Shown here in pieces: positions 1 through 9,775 of a stretch of 64,000 nucleotides of DNA. This DNA is from Burkholderia plantarii. GTDB lineage: Bacteria > Pseudomonadota > Gammaproteobacteria > Burkholderiales > Burkholderiaceae. Location of the stretch: the NCBI RefSeq assembly GCF_001411805.1, contig NZ_CP007212.1:2356001-2420000 (forward strand), read 5' to 3'. Made by a program: the position numbers and the translations under genes. Below the pieces are notes generated by a model. That model ran no database searches and had not been told where the DNA came from. It saw only the letters and a list, made by a program, of their open reading frames with translations. Each line of letters opens with the position of its first letter. Position 1 is the first letter of the stretch.

Positions 1-1
1 G

Positions 2-1081
2 AGCACCGCCACCCCCTCCCTGTCGCACGCCGCCGCGCCATCGCTGCGCGGCCAGTTGAACGGCGTGCTGTTCGTCGCGCTGTTCGCCGCGGCGGTCACG
101 AGCCTGTCCGCGCTGCCCGCGGTCGCGCGGCTCGGCCTCTCGCCGCTGATCGTCGGGATCATCGCCGGCACCGTCTACGGCAACGCGCTGCGCGACGGCA
201 TGCCGACCAGCTGGGCGGCCGGCGTCAACTTCTCGGCGCGCAAGCTGCTGCGCATCGCGGTGGCGTTCTTCGGGCTGCGCGTGAGCCTGCAGGAGATCGC
301 GCAGGTCGGGCTGCCGGGGCTGGCGGTCTCGGTGCTGGTGGTGGTCAGCACGCTCGTGATCGGCACCTGGGTCGGCACCAGGCTGCTCAAGCTCGATCGC
401 GACACGGCGCTGCTGACGGCGGCCGGCAGCGCGATCTGCGGCGCCGCGGCGGTGCTCGCGTTCGAATCGACGCTGCAGTCGAAGCCGCACCAGAGCGCGA
501 TGGCGGTCGGCAGCGTGGTGCTGTTCGGCACGCTCTCGATGTTCGCCTACCCGCTCGCCTGGCACGCCGGCTGGATTCCGCTCGACGCGCAGGGCCTCGG
601 CCTGTTCTTCGGTGGCACGATCCACGAGGTCGCGCAGGTGGTGGGCGCGGCGAGCGACGTGAGCGCGCAGGTGGTGCATACCGCGACGATCGTCAAGATG
701 ACGCGCGTGATGCTGCTGGTGCCGGTGCTGCTCGCGCTCGGCGCCTGGCTCGCGCGGCCGCTGCGCGGCGCGCATGGCGAGCACGGCGCCGCCGCCGGGC
801 ACGGCCGGCGCAGGCTCGCGGTGCCGTGGTTCGCGCTCGGCTTCCTCGGCTTCGTGATCGTGAATTCGCTCGGCGTGCTGTCCGACCCGACGGTCCACGC
901 GCTGAACACGCTCGACACGTTCGCGCTGACCATGGCCATGACGGCGCTCGGCATCGAGACGCGCCTCTCGCAGATCCGCGCGGCCGGCCCGCGCGCGCTG
1001 ACGGCCGGCTTCGTGCTGTACCTGTGGTTGATCGCGGGCGGCTTCGGCATCACCTGGCTGGTCGAGCGCTGGCTTGGCTGA
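2..1081 (+). CDS. YeiH/UPF0324 family putative exporter (5' cut by window)
   Basis: This is a polytopic inner-membrane protein with about ten hydrophobic segments. It is of the YeiH/UPF0324 type, annotated elsewhere as putative sulfate exporters, though the substrate is poorly established. Family-like signatures visible are the GSAICGAAAV stretch and the GGTIHEVAQVVGA stretch, both typical of the conserved intramembrane loops. The frame stays open to base 2 with no stop. A TTG at 56 could start translation, but the true start probably lies left of the window, so I call it 5'-partial. It ends just upstream of the ClC channel gene on the same strand. Confidence 0.85.
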   Translation, partial: STATPSLSHAAAPSLRGQLNGVLFVALFAAAVTSLSALPAVARLGLSPLIVGIIAGTVYGNALRDGMPTSWAAGVNFSARKLLRIAVAFFGLRVSLQEIAQVGLPGLAVSVLVVVSTLVIGTWVGTRLLKLDRDTALLTAAGSAICGAAAVLAFESTLQSKPHQSAMAVGSVVLFGTLSMFAYPLAWHAGWIPLDAQGLGLFFGGTIHEVAQVVGAASDVSAQVVHTATIVKMTRVMLLVPVLLALGAWLARPLRGAHGEHGAAAGHGRRRLAVPWFALGFLGFVIVNSLGVLSDPTVHALNTLDTFALTMAMTALGIETRLSQIRAAGPRALTAGFVLYLWLIAGGFGITWLVERWLG

Positions 1082-1154
1082 TTCGGCCGACCGCGCCCGC
1101 GGCAGCGGCCCCCGCGCCGCGCGCGCCCTGCCCAGGCGCGCGCGGCGCGGTGCT

Positions 1155-2927
1155 ATGCTTGCCGTCGACTTTCTCCGCCCGCCCGTCGACCTCGTGCTGT
1201 CCTTTCTCCTGAAGCTGCGCACCCGCGCACAAACACTGTTCCGCCTGTCGGACGCCCACACCATGCTGATCTGGTCGGTGATCGCCGGCATCAGCGGCGC
1301 GTTCGCGACGATCCTGTTCCGCGAAGGCATCGACACGATCCAGCGGCTGGTGTCCGGCTCGTCCGGCAGCTTCGTCGAGATGGCCAAGCGCCTGCCGTGG
1401 CAGACGCGGGTCTGGCTGCCGGCCGCGGGCGGCTTCCTGGCCGGCTGCGTGCTGCTGGCCGCGCAGCGCGGCCAGGCCAAGAAACCGGGCGCCGACTACA
1501 TGGAAGCGGTGGCGCTCGGCGACGGCGTGGTGCCGGTGGGCGAAAGCCTCTGGCGCAGCGCGTCGTCGCTGTTGACGATCGGCAGCGGCGGCTCGATCGG
1601 CCGCGAAGGCCCGATGGTCCAGCTCGCCGCGCTGGCCGCCTCGCTGGTGGGACGCGTCGCGCGCTTCGATCCGCCGCGCCTGCGCCTGCTGGTGGCCTGC
1701 GGCGCCGCGGCCGGCATCACCTCGGCCTACAACGCGCCGATCGCCGGCGCGTTCTTCGTCGGCGAGATCGTGCTCGGCGCGATCGCGATGGAAAGCTTCG
1801 GGCCGATGCTGGTGGCCTCGGTGGTGGCCAACATCACGATGCGCGAGTTCGCCGGCTACCGTCCGCCCTACGAGATGCCGGTGTTCCCGGCCGTGGCGGG
1901 CGTCGAGGTGCTCGCGTTCGTCGCGCTCGGCCTGCTGTGCGGCGCCGGCGCGCCGCAGTTCCTGCGCCTGCTGGCCGCCTCGAAGGCGCGCTTTCGCCAG
2001 CTGCCCGCGCCGCTGCCGGTGCGGCTCGCGCTCGGCGGCCTCGCGGTCGGCGTGATCTCGGTGTGGGTGCCCGACGTCTGGGGCAACGGCTACAGCGTGG
2101 TCAACTCGATCCTGCACGCGCCGTGGACCTGGCAGGCGCTCGTCATCGTGCTCGTCTTCAAGCTGCTCGCCACCGCCGCCACCTCGGGCTCGGGCGCGGT
2201 GGGCGGGATCTTCACGCCGACGCTGTTCGTCGGCGCCACGGTGGGCGCGCTGTTCGGCCTCGCCATGCAGGCGCTGCTGCCGGGCCACGTGTCGGCCGCG
2301 TATGCCTACGCGATCGTCGGGATGGGCGCGTTCCTGGCCGGCGCGACGCAGGCGCCGCTGATGGCGATCCTGATGATCTTCGAGATGACGCTGAGCTACC
2401 AGGTGGTGCTGCCGCTGATGGTGTCGTGCGTGGTCGCCTACTTCGGCGCGCGCGCGCTCGGCCAGACCTCGATGTACGAGATCACGCTGCGCCGCCATCG
2501 CGACGAGGAGGAGCGGCTGCGGCTGCGGGCCACCCAGATGCGCGCGCTGATCCAGCCCGCGCAGACGGTGGTGCGGCTCGACGCGAGCGTCGCCGAGATG
2601 ACGCGCGTGTTCCTCGAATATCCGGTCAAGTACCTCTACGTGACCGACGAGGACGGCCGCTTCCGCGGGGCGGTGGCGCTGAAGGACATCACCTCGGACC
2701 TGCTGGAAGGCCACGACACCGGGCACCGGACGGCCGCCGGCTACGTCCATACGCCGTTCCCGCTGCTCACGCCCGACATGGCGCTCGGCGCCGCCTTCGA
2801 GCACTTCATGAGTTTCCAGGGCGAGCGGCTGCCGGTGGTGGAAAGCCTCGCGGAGCCGGTGCTGGCGGGGGTCGTCTACAAGACCTCGCTGCTCGACGCG
2901 TACCGGCGCATGGACGCGAGCCGCTGA
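1155..2927 (+). CDS. ClC-family chloride channel/antiporter with C-terminal CBS domains (ClcB-like)
   Basis: A voltage-gated ClC-type anion channel or exchanger of the inner membrane. The 590-aa form from ATG 1155 has the selectivity-filter motif GSGGSIGREGP at about residues 143-153 and the second anion-binding motif GSGAVGGIFTP in the second half. These are followed by a soluble tail (about 470-590) with two CBS-like repeats. The frame also opens at TTG 1074, overlapping the preceding gene, but the first 27 residues are low-complexity Arg/Ala. ATG 1155 gives the hydrophilic start usual for Burkholderia ClcB-like proteins. It may be cotranscribed with the upstream exporter. Confidence 0.9.
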   Translation: MLAVDFLRPPVDLVLSFLLKLRTRAQTLFRLSDAHTMLIWSVIAGISGAFATILFREGIDTIQRLVSGSSGSFVEMAKRLPWQTRVWLPAAGGFLAGCVLLAAQRGQAKKPGADYMEAVALGDGVVPVGESLWRSASSLLTIGSGGSIGREGPMVQLAALAASLVGRVARFDPPRLRLLVACGAAAGITSAYNAPIAGAFFVGEIVLGAIAMESFGPMLVASVVANITMREFAGYRPPYEMPVFPAVAGVEVLAFVALGLLCGAGAPQFLRLLAASKARFRQLPAPLPVRLALGGLAVGVISVWVPDVWGNGYSVVNSILHAPWTWQALVIVLVFKLLATAATSGSGAVGGIFTPTLFVGATVGALFGLAMQALLPGHVSAAYAYAIVGMGAFLAGATQAPLMAILMIFEMTLSYQVVLPLMVSCVVAYFGARALGQTSMYEITLRRHRDEEERLRLRATQMRALIQPAQTVVRLDASVAEMTRVFLEYPVKYLYVTDEDGRFRGAVALKDITSDLLEGHDTGHRTAAGYVHTPFPLLTPDMALGAAFEHFMSFQGERLPVVESLAEPVLAGVVYKTSLLDAYRRMDASR

Positions 2928-3032
2928 GGCGGCGCGCGGCAAGCGGTAACGGCAAGCAGCAGCAGGAAAAAACGGCGGGAAAGGGACGGCAGCGACGCCG
3001 CGCGGGCAACGCCGGCCGCAGCCCGGCGCGCC

Positions 3033-3653
3033 TCAGTCGGGCGCGCGGCCCAGCACGACGCGCGCGAAGAAGCCGGCCAGCGTCGCCTCGGTCTGGTCGA
3101 GCGACACGTGCTGCGGATCGGCGACGTGGAGCGCCTGCACGCCGTCGCACAGCCCCATCAGGCCGATCGCGAGCACCTCCGCCGGCAGCAGCAGCGGCGT
3201 GCCCGACTGCTCGGCGAACATCTCGATGGTATGCGCCATGTCCTCGAGCTTCTCGCGCATGAACGCGATGTAGCGGACGCGGAACTTCGCGTCGCGCGCC
3301 GCCTGCAGCCGCGCCTCGGACCAAAGCAGGAACGCCGGGCTCTTGCGCAGGAAGCCGCTGTAGAACGCCAGGGCGTTCGCCTCCATGCGCTCGCGCGTGC
3401 CGCCCGCCTCGAAGATCCGGTTCAGCTCCGCGCGCACCGTCTCGTGGTCGCGGCGCAACAGCTCGAACAGCAGTTCGGCCTTGCCGCCGAAATTCGAATA
3501 GAACGCGCCGCGTGTATAGCCGGCCGCCGCCGCGATGTCCTCGACGCTCGCGGCCACATACCCCTTCTTCGTAAATATCGCGTGCGCGGAATTGAGCAGG
3601 CGCTCACGCGTCTGGTCTTTGCTCTGCTCGCGGGTCAGGCGCTTCGGTTTCAT
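3033..3653 (-). CDS. TetR/AcrR family transcriptional repressor
   Basis: A TetR-type one-component regulator of about 206 aa. The N-terminal helix-turn-helix (roughly residues 10-55) contains ARDVAA-like helix 2 (VEDIAAAAG) and the diagnostic recognition stretch YTRGAFYSNFGGKAEL. The C-terminal ligand domain is all-helical. It is divergent from an RND efflux operon, so it very likely represses that operon and probably itself. The start used is ATG 3653 (MKPKRLTREQ); an alternative in-frame start at 3671 adds six residues. A near-perfect 24-bp palindrome at 3698-3721 between the divergent genes is the probable operator. The inducer cannot be read from sequence. Confidence 0.9.
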   Translation of the reverse strand: MKPKRLTREQSKDQTRERLLNSAHAIFTKKGYVAASVEDIAAAAGYTRGAFYSNFGGKAELLFELLRRDHETVRAELNRIFEAGGTRERMEANALAFYSGFLRKSPAFLLWSEARLQAARDAKFRVRYIAFMREKLEDMAHTIEMFAEQSGTPLLLPAEVLAIGLMGLCDGVQALHVADPQHVSLDQTEATLAGFFARVVLGRAPD

Positions 3654-3693
3654 AGGCGCGAAGTCTAGCATTTTTCAACTTCAGATTCATCTT

Positions 3694-3722
3694 TGCATTC
3701 AAATACAGATATGTATTAGAAT
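3694..3722 (+). promoter_or_regulatory. Efflux-operon promoter with embedded TetR operator
   Basis: A sigma-70-like promoter, TTGCAT (3694-3699), 17-bp spacer, TAGAAT (3717-3722), points at the RND operon. The palindrome 3698-3721, built on AATACA-GATA-TGTATT with 10-bp arms and one mismatch, fills the spacer and overlaps both hexamers. Occupancy by the TetR protein would block RNA polymerase. The match is read directly; the regulatory role is inferred from the divergent layout. Confidence 0.7.
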
Positions 3723-3882
3723 CCATCATCGTTTTCGAGATAGAGCGGGAAGTGTAAGCTTCATCGTAATAAGTGTAATGTTGCTGCCAGCGCCGCCGCC
3801 CTTCGGATGGGCGGCACCGGCGGCGCCCGGGCAGGCGCGCCGCGCCCGCCGGATTTCCTCAGCCCTTTCTCGTGAGGTTGTC

Positions 3883-4986
3883 GTGATTGGTTCCGGTTCC
3901 CGCGTGGTCGTCGTCCTCGGCGCCGCGCTCCTCGTTGCCGCCTGTCATCCCGGAGGCGACGGCGCGCCTCCCGCGCCGCGCCCCGTCGTCGCCACGCCGG
4001 TGGCCGCCGACGGCGCGATCATCGCGACCACGCTGCCCGGCGACGTCGAGCCGCGTTACGCCACCCCGCTGTCGTTCCGGATCGCCGGCAAGATCATCGA
4101 GCGCAGCGTGCGGCTCGGCGATACGGTGAAAAAGGGCCAGGCCGTGGCCCGCCTCGATCCTTCGGATCCCGAAAAGAACGCCGCGAGCGCGCAGGCGCAA
4201 TACGATGCGGCGGCGCATGCGTTCACCTACGCGCAGCAGCAGGTCGACCGCGATCGCGCGCAGGCCCGCGAGAACCTGATCGCGCCCGCCCAGCTCGAAC
4301 AGACCGAGAACGCCTACGCGTCGGCGCGCGCGCAGCGCGACCAGGCCGCCCAGCAGCTCGCGCTGGCCAGAAACCAGCTGCAATACACCACGCTGGTCGC
4401 CGATCACGCCGGCTACATCACCGCCGAGCAGGCCGACACCGGCCAGAACGTGTCGGCCGGCCAGGCCGTCTACCAGCTCGCCTGGTCGGGCGACGTCGAT
4501 ATCGTCACCGACGTGCCCGAGGCCACGCTTGCGCTGCTGCAGCCGGGCCACGCGGCCACCGTCACGCTGCCGGCGCTGCCGCAGCGCAGCTTCGAGGCGC
4601 GCGTGCGCGAGATCGCGCCGGCCGCCGATCCGCAGAGCCGCACCTATCGCGTGCGGCTCACGCTCGGCAATCCCGATCCGGCCGTGCGGCTCGGCATGAC
4701 CGCCAACGTCGCGCTCGCGGGCGTGGCCGCCGACGGCGCGCGCTACACGCTGCCGTCCACCGCGCTGTTCCACGACGGCGCGGCGCCGGCCGTCTGGGTG
4801 ATCCGCCAGGACGATACGCTCGAGCTGCGCCGCGTGACGGTGGTGCGCTACGGCGAGAACAGCGTCACCGTCTCGCAGGGCCTGCACGCCGGCGAACGCG
4901 TCGTGCAGCAGGGCGTGCATACCGTCAGCGCCGGCGAGAAGGTGCGCGCGGTCGCGCCGCTGCACGCTGAGGACGCCGCCTCATGA
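3883..4986 (+). CDS. RND efflux periplasmic adaptor lipoprotein
   Basis: A membrane-fusion (HlyD/AcrA-type) subunit linking the inner-membrane RND pump to the outer-membrane channel. The chosen GTG 3883 has a GAGG Shine-Dalgarno 5 bp upstream and gives a lipoprotein signal ending LVAAC with Cys21. A lipoyl/barrel-sandwich half (GKIIERSVRLGDTVKKGQ) follows, then a coiled-coil hairpin rich in Gln/Ala/Arg (about 100-165). The second lipoyl half and beta-barrel come last. Length 367 aa is normal. It overlaps the pump gene by 4 bp (ATGA), so translation is coupled. The open frame extends back to 3535 over the divergent tetR gene, which is not plausible. Confidence 0.9.
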   Translation: MIGSGSRVVVVLGAALLVAACHPGGDGAPPAPRPVVATPVAADGAIIATTLPGDVEPRYATPLSFRIAGKIIERSVRLGDTVKKGQAVARLDPSDPEKNAASAQAQYDAAAHAFTYAQQQVDRDRAQARENLIAPAQLEQTENAYASARAQRDQAAQQLALARNQLQYTTLVADHAGYITAEQADTGQNVSAGQAVYQLAWSGDVDIVTDVPEATLALLQPGHAATVTLPALPQRSFEARVREIAPAADPQSRTYRVRLTLGNPDPAVRLGMTANVALAGVAADGARYTLPSTALFHDGAAPAVWVIRQDDTLELRRVTVVRYGENSVTVSQGLHAGERVVQQGVHTVSAGEKVRAVAPLHAEDAAS

Positions 4987-7900
4987 GCGCCCGCGAAGAA
5001 AGTCGCTTCAACCTGTCCGCCTGGGCGCTGCGCCACCAGGCGCTGGTGGTCTACCTGATCGTGCTGGCCACGCTGGCCGGCATCTTCGCCTACACGCGGC
5101 TCGCGCAGTCGGAAGACCCGCCGTTCACGTTCCGCGTGATGGTGATCCGCACCTTCTGGCCTGGCGCGACCGCGCGGCAGGTGCAGGAGCAGGTGACCGA
5201 CCGGATCGGCCGCAAGCTGCAGGAAACCCCGGCGATCGACTTCCTGCGCAGCTACTCGCGGCCCGGCGAGTCGATGATCTTCTTCACGATGAAGGATTCC
5301 GCGCCCGTCAAGGACGTGCCCGAGACCTGGTACCAGATCCGCAAGAAGGTCGGTGACATCGGCGCCACGCTGCCGCAGGGCGTGCAGGGGCCGTTCTTCA
5401 ACGACGAGTTCGGCGACGTCTACACCAACATCTGGACGCTCGACGGCGACGGCTTCTCGGCCGCGCAGCTGCACGACTACGCCGACCAGCTGCGCACGGT
5501 GCTGCTGCGCGTGCCCGGCGTCGGCAAGGTGGACTACTTCGGCGACCCCGACCAGCGGATCTTCATCGAGGTGGACAACGCACGGCTCACGCGGCTCGGC
5601 ATCTCGCCGAACCAGCTCGGCGAGGCGATCAACGCGCAGAACGCGGTGGCCTCCACCGGCACGCTGACCACCACCAACGACCGCGTCTACGTCCGCCCGA
5701 GCGGTCAGTTCGCGACGGTCGAGGCGCTCGCCGACATGGTGATACGCGTCAACGGCCGCACCTTCCGGCTCGGCGAGCTCGCCACCATCAAACGCGGCTA
5801 CGACGATCCGCCGGTCTCGCAGATGCGCGCCAACGGCCGGCCGGTACTCGGCATCGGCGTGACGATGCAGCCCGGCGGCGACGTGATCCGGCTCGGCAAG
5901 GCGCTCGAGACCACCACCCGCCAGTTGCGCACGCAACTGCCGGCCGGCCTCACGCTGACCGAGGTGTCGAGCATGCCGCTCGCCGTCTCGCATTCGGTGG
6001 ACGACTTCCTGGAAGCCGTGGCCGAAGCCGTGGCGATCGTGCTGATCGTCAGCCTGGTCTCGCTCGGGCTGCGCACCGGGATGGTGGTGGTGATCTCGAT
6101 CCCGATCGTGCTCGCCATCACCGCCCTGTTCATGAACCTGTTCGGCATCGGCCTGCACAAGGTCTCGCTCGGCACGCTGGTGCTCGCGCTCGGGCTGCTG
6201 GTGGACGACGCGATCATCGCCGTCGAGATGATGGCCGTGAAGCTCGCGCAGGGCTACAACCGCACGCGCGCCGCCGCGTTCGCCTATACCAGCACCGCGT
6301 TCCCGATGCTGACCGGCACGCTCGTGACCGTGTCCGGCTTCCTGCCGATCGCGCTCGCGCAGTCGTCCACCGGCGAATACACGCGCTCGATCTTCGAGGT
6401 CTCGGCGATCGCGCTGATCGCCTCGTGGTTCGCCGCGGTGGTGCTGATCCCGCTGCTCGGCTATCACCTGCTGCCCGAACGCAAGCGCGAGGCGACGCAG
6501 GGCACGAGCCCGGCCGCGCCGCAGGATCCCGACCATCACGACGAGCACGACATCTACGACACGCGCTTCTACACGCGGCTGCGCGGCTGGATCGGCTGGT
6601 GCATCGAGCGCCGCTTCGTGGTGCTGGCGATCACGGTGGTGCTGTTCGTGGTCGCGCTCGGCGGCTTCTCGCTGATCCCGCAGCAGTTCTTCCCGAGCTC
6701 GGACCGCCCCGAACTGCTGGTGGACGTGCGGCTGCCCGAGGGGGCGTCGTACCCGGCCACGCTCGAACAGACCAAACGTCTCGAACAGGTGCTCGCGAAG
6801 CGTCCCGAGATCGACCACACGGTCAGCTTCGTCGGCACCGGCGCGCCGCGCTTCTACCTGCCGCTCGACCAGCAGCTGCCGCAGCCGAACTTCGCGCAGC
6901 TGGTGGTGACCGCGAAATCGGTGAAGGATCGCGAGAAGCTCGCGAACTGGCTCGCCCCGACGCTGCGCGACCAGTTCCCGGCGATCCGCTGGCGCCTGTC
7001 GCGGCTCGAGAACGGGCCGCCGGTCGGCTATCCGGTGCAGTTCCGCGTGAGCGGCGACAGCATCGCCACGGTGCGCTCGATCGCCGACCGGGTAGCCGCC
7101 GCGGTCCGCAAGGATCCGCGCAGCCTGAACGTGCAGTTCGACTGGGACGAGCCGGCCGAGCGCTCGGTGCGCTTCGAACTCGACCAAAACAAGGCGCGCG
7201 ACCTGAACGTGACCTCGCAGGACGTGTCGAGCTTCCTCGCCATGACGCTGACCGGCACCACCGTCACACAGTACCGCGAACGCGACAAGCTGATCGCCGT
7301 GGACCTGCGCGCGCCGAAGGCCGAGCGCGTCGATCCGTCGAAGCTCGCCACGCTGGCGATGCCGACGCCGAACGGCCCGGTGCCGCTCGGCTCGCTCGGG
7401 CGCTTCCACGACACGCTTGAATACGGCGTGATCTGGGAGCGCGACCGCCAGCCCACCATCACGGTGCAGGCCGACGTGCGCGCCGGCGCCCAGGGCATCG
7501 ACGTCACGCGGGCGATCGACAGGCAGCTCGACACGTTGCGCGCGCAACTGCCGGTGGGCTACCGGATCGAGATCGGCGGGCCGGTCGAGGAAAGCGGCAA
7601 GGCGCAGGCCTCGATCAACGCGCAGATGCCGCTGCTGCTGATCGCCGTGCTCACGCTGCTGATGATCCAGCTGCAGAGCTTCTCGCGCGTGCTGATGGTG
7701 GTGCTGACCGCGCCGCTCGGGCTGATCGGCGTGGCCGCCACGCTGCTGCTGTTCGGCCAGCCGTTCGGCTTCGTCGCGATGCTCGGCGTGATCGCCATGT
7801 TCGGCATCATCATGCGCAACTCGGTGATCCTGGTCGACCAGATCGAGCAGGACATCGGCGCCGGCCACGCGCGCTTCGACGCGATCGTCGGCGCCACCGT

Positions 7901-8138
7901 GCGGCGCTTCCGGCCGATCACGCTGACCGCCGCGGCCGCCGTGCTCGCGCTGATCCCGCTACTGCGTTCCAACTTCTTCGGGCCGATGGCGACCGCGCTG
8001 ATGGGCGGCATCACGAGCGCGACCGTGCTGACGCTGTTCTACCTGCCGGCGCTCTACGCCACCTGGTTCCGCGTCAAGCCCACCGAGCGCGCCGATGCCG
8101 ATCGCACGCCGCCGCCCGCCACGTCCCACGGAGCCTGA
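4983..8138 (+). CDS. RND family efflux permease
   Basis: The proton-driven inner-membrane pump of the tripartite system, 1051 aa, full length for the HAE/AcrB-like RND superfamily. Transmembrane segments flank two large periplasmic loops. The essential TM4 acidic pair is in GLLVDDAIIAVEMM (Asp408/Asp409). The N-terminus is less hydrophobic than AcrB and the sequence resembles the VexK/TriC-type subgroup rather than AcrB itself, but substrate range cannot be inferred. It lies between the adaptor (ATGA overlap) and the outer-membrane factor (2-bp gap), forming a complete efflux operon under the divergent TetR. Confidence 0.92.
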   Translation: MSAREESRFNLSAWALRHQALVVYLIVLATLAGIFAYTRLAQSEDPPFTFRVMVIRTFWPGATARQVQEQVTDRIGRKLQETPAIDFLRSYSRPGESMIFFTMKDSAPVKDVPETWYQIRKKVGDIGATLPQGVQGPFFNDEFGDVYTNIWTLDGDGFSAAQLHDYADQLRTVLLRVPGVGKVDYFGDPDQRIFIEVDNARLTRLGISPNQLGEAINAQNAVASTGTLTTTNDRVYVRPSGQFATVEALADMVIRVNGRTFRLGELATIKRGYDDPPVSQMRANGRPVLGIGVTMQPGGDVIRLGKALETTTRQLRTQLPAGLTLTEVSSMPLAVSHSVDDFLEAVAEAVAIVLIVSLVSLGLRTGMVVVISIPIVLAITALFMNLFGIGLHKVSLGTLVLALGLLVDDAIIAVEMMAVKLAQGYNRTRAAAFAYTSTAFPMLTGTLVTVSGFLPIALAQSSTGEYTRSIFEVSAIALIASWFAAVVLIPLLGYHLLPERKREATQGTSPAAPQDPDHHDEHDIYDTRFYTRLRGWIGWCIERRFVVLAITVVLFVVALGGFSLIPQQFFPSSDRPELLVDVRLPEGASYPATLEQTKRLEQVLAKRPEIDHTVSFVGTGAPRFYLPLDQQLPQPNFAQLVVTAKSVKDREKLANWLAPTLRDQFPAIRWRLSRLENGPPVGYPVQFRVSGDSIATVRSIADRVAAAVRKDPRSLNVQFDWDEPAERSVRFELDQNKARDLNVTSQDVSSFLAMTLTGTTVTQYRERDKLIAVDLRAPKAERVDPSKLATLAMPTPNGPVPLGSLGRFHDTLEYGVIWERDRQPTITVQADVRAGAQGIDVTRAIDRQLDTLRAQLPVGYRIEIGGPVEESGKAQASINAQMPLLLIAVLTLLMIQLQSFSRVLMVVLTAPLGLIGVAATLLLFGQPFGFVAMLGVIAMFGIIMRNSVILVDQIEQDIGAGHARFDAIVGATVRRFRPITLTAAAAVLALIPLLRSNFFGPMATALMGGITSATVLTLFYLPALYATWFRVKPTERADADRTPPPATSHGA

Positions 8139-8140
8139 CG

Positions 8141-9694
8141 ATGCCACGCTTGCCGTCCCGTTTCACGTCGCACCGTCCGTCACGCGCCGCGCCACGCTCG
8201 CCGAGGCTGCCGCGGGCACTGCGGTCCCTGCCCTCGCTGCGGCCGCTGGCTGCGGCCGCCTCGCTCTCGGCGCTGGCCGCGCTGGCCGGCTGCTCGCTGT
8301 TCGGGCCGTCGGGCGCCGCGCCCGAGATGCCGTCGCCGGCGCAATACGGCGCCGCGCCGCTGCCCGAGCGCACCGTCGCCGCGCAGGGCATCGCGCAGCA
8401 CTTCGAGGTCGGCGCGCAACCGGTACCCGCGTGGTGGACGCGCTATCGCTCCGACCGGCTCGACGCACTGGTCGACGAAGGGCTGCGCGCGAGCCCGACG
8501 CTGGCCGCCGCCGATCATTCGCTGCAGGCCGCGCGCGAGCAGCTGCGCGCGCAGATCGGCAGCTCGCTGCTGCCGACCATCGACGCCGGCGGCCAGACCG
8601 CGCGCGAGCGTGGTCTCGGCGTGCCGGGCTTCGGCCCGCAGACCGTGGTGTATCGGACCTTCGTCGGCCAGCTGCAGGCCAACTACACGCTCGACCTGTT
8701 CGGCGCCGCGCGCTTCGCGAACCGCGAGCTGCGCCAGCGCGTGGACGTGACCGCGTTCCAGCTCGACTCGACGCGGCGCGCGCTCGCCGCCAACATCGTC
8801 ACCGCCGTGATCACCTCGGCGACGCTCGCCGAGCAGATGCGCACCACCGAGCGGCTCGTCGCGCTCGCCGACGAGCAGGCCGACGACACCGAGCGCCGCA
8901 ACCGGCTCGGCTCGGCATCGCATGCCGATCTGCTGAACGCGCGCCAGAGCGCCGCCTCGCTCGCGGCGACGCTGCCCGCGCTGCGCCAGCAGTGGCTCTC
9001 CGCGCGGCACGCGCTGGCGGTGCTGCTCGGCCGCACGCCGGACCAGGCGCCCGACGATCTCGCGCTCGCCGAGCTGCACCTGCCCGAGGACGTGCCGGTG
9101 GCGGTGCCGTCCACGCTGCTGCAGACGCGGCCCGACATCCGCGCGGCCGACGCGGCGCTGAAGGCCTCGGCCGCCGCCGTCGGCGCGGCCACCGCGCAGC
9201 TGTTCCCGCAGATCTCGCTGTCCGCTTCGCTCGGCCAGGGCGGCTTCAGCTGGCCGGCGGCGCTGTCGGGCGCGGGTGGCATCTGGAGCGTGGGCGCCTC
9301 GCTGACCCAGCCGCTGTTCCATGGCGGCGCGCTGCTGGCGCAGCGGCGGGCCGCGCAGGCCAGCTACCAGGCCGCCGTCGAGCAATACAAGGCGACCGTG
9401 CTGACCGCGTTCCAGAACGTGGCCGATTCGCTGGCCGCGCTCGACAACGACGCGCAGGCGCTCGACGCGTCGAGCCGCGCGGCCGACGCCGCGCGCGGCG
9501 CCTCGGACGACACGGCCGCGCGCGTGCGGCTCGGCGCGTTGCCGCCGTCGGCCGGCCGTTCGAGCGAGCAGCAATATCGCAACGCGCAGCTCGACGTGAT
9601 CCGCGCGACCGGCACGCGGCTCAGCGACACGGCGCGGCTGTTCCAGGCGATGGGCACGCCGCCCGAGGAAGCGAAGCGGGTGGTCGGGCAGTGA
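8141..9694 (+). CDS. RND efflux outer-membrane lipoprotein (NodT/TolC-like)
   Basis: The outer-membrane factor of the efflux system, 517 aa. A long Arg/Pro/Ser-rich N-region precedes a lipoprotein signal with lipobox LAGC (Cys51). Two OEP repeats follow. The second contains the family pattern LLQTRPDIRAADAALKAS and ATAQLFPQISLSASLG, typical of NodT-family secretins. It begins 2 bp after the pump stop. It should trimerise to form the channel that the adaptor docks onto. The unusually long cationic N-region may mean a later start. Confidence 0.9.
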   Translation: MPRLPSRFTSHRPSRAAPRSPRLPRALRSLPSLRPLAAAASLSALAALAGCSLFGPSGAAPEMPSPAQYGAAPLPERTVAAQGIAQHFEVGAQPVPAWWTRYRSDRLDALVDEGLRASPTLAAADHSLQAAREQLRAQIGSSLLPTIDAGGQTARERGLGVPGFGPQTVVYRTFVGQLQANYTLDLFGAARFANRELRQRVDVTAFQLDSTRRALAANIVTAVITSATLAEQMRTTERLVALADEQADDTERRNRLGSASHADLLNARQSAASLAATLPALRQQWLSARHALAVLLGRTPDQAPDDLALAELHLPEDVPVAVPSTLLQTRPDIRAADAALKASAAAVGAATAQLFPQISLSASLGQGGFSWPAALSGAGGIWSVGASLTQPLFHGGALLAQRRAAQASYQAAVEQYKATVLTAFQNVADSLAALDNDAQALDASSRAADAARGASDDTAARVRLGALPPSAGRSSEQQYRNAQLDVIRATGTRLSDTARLFQAMGTPPEEAKRVVGQ

Positions 9695-9775
9695 GGCGGA
9701 CAGCCGGCGCGCAGGTCGATTGCGCCGTTTGCATCGATCGCGCCGGCCGCTGGTCGTCCGGCGCCGGCGTGCGCC

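Noticed and set aside
1050..2942. Long minus-strand open frame opposite the ClC gene
   Set aside because: Arg/His/Gly-rich low-complexity translation; a GC-rich antisense shadow of a clear ClC channel.
4848..7868. 1006-codon minus-strand open frame opposite the RND pump
   Set aside because: No recognisable fold, extreme His/Arg/Glu content, and the plus-strand gene is unmistakable.
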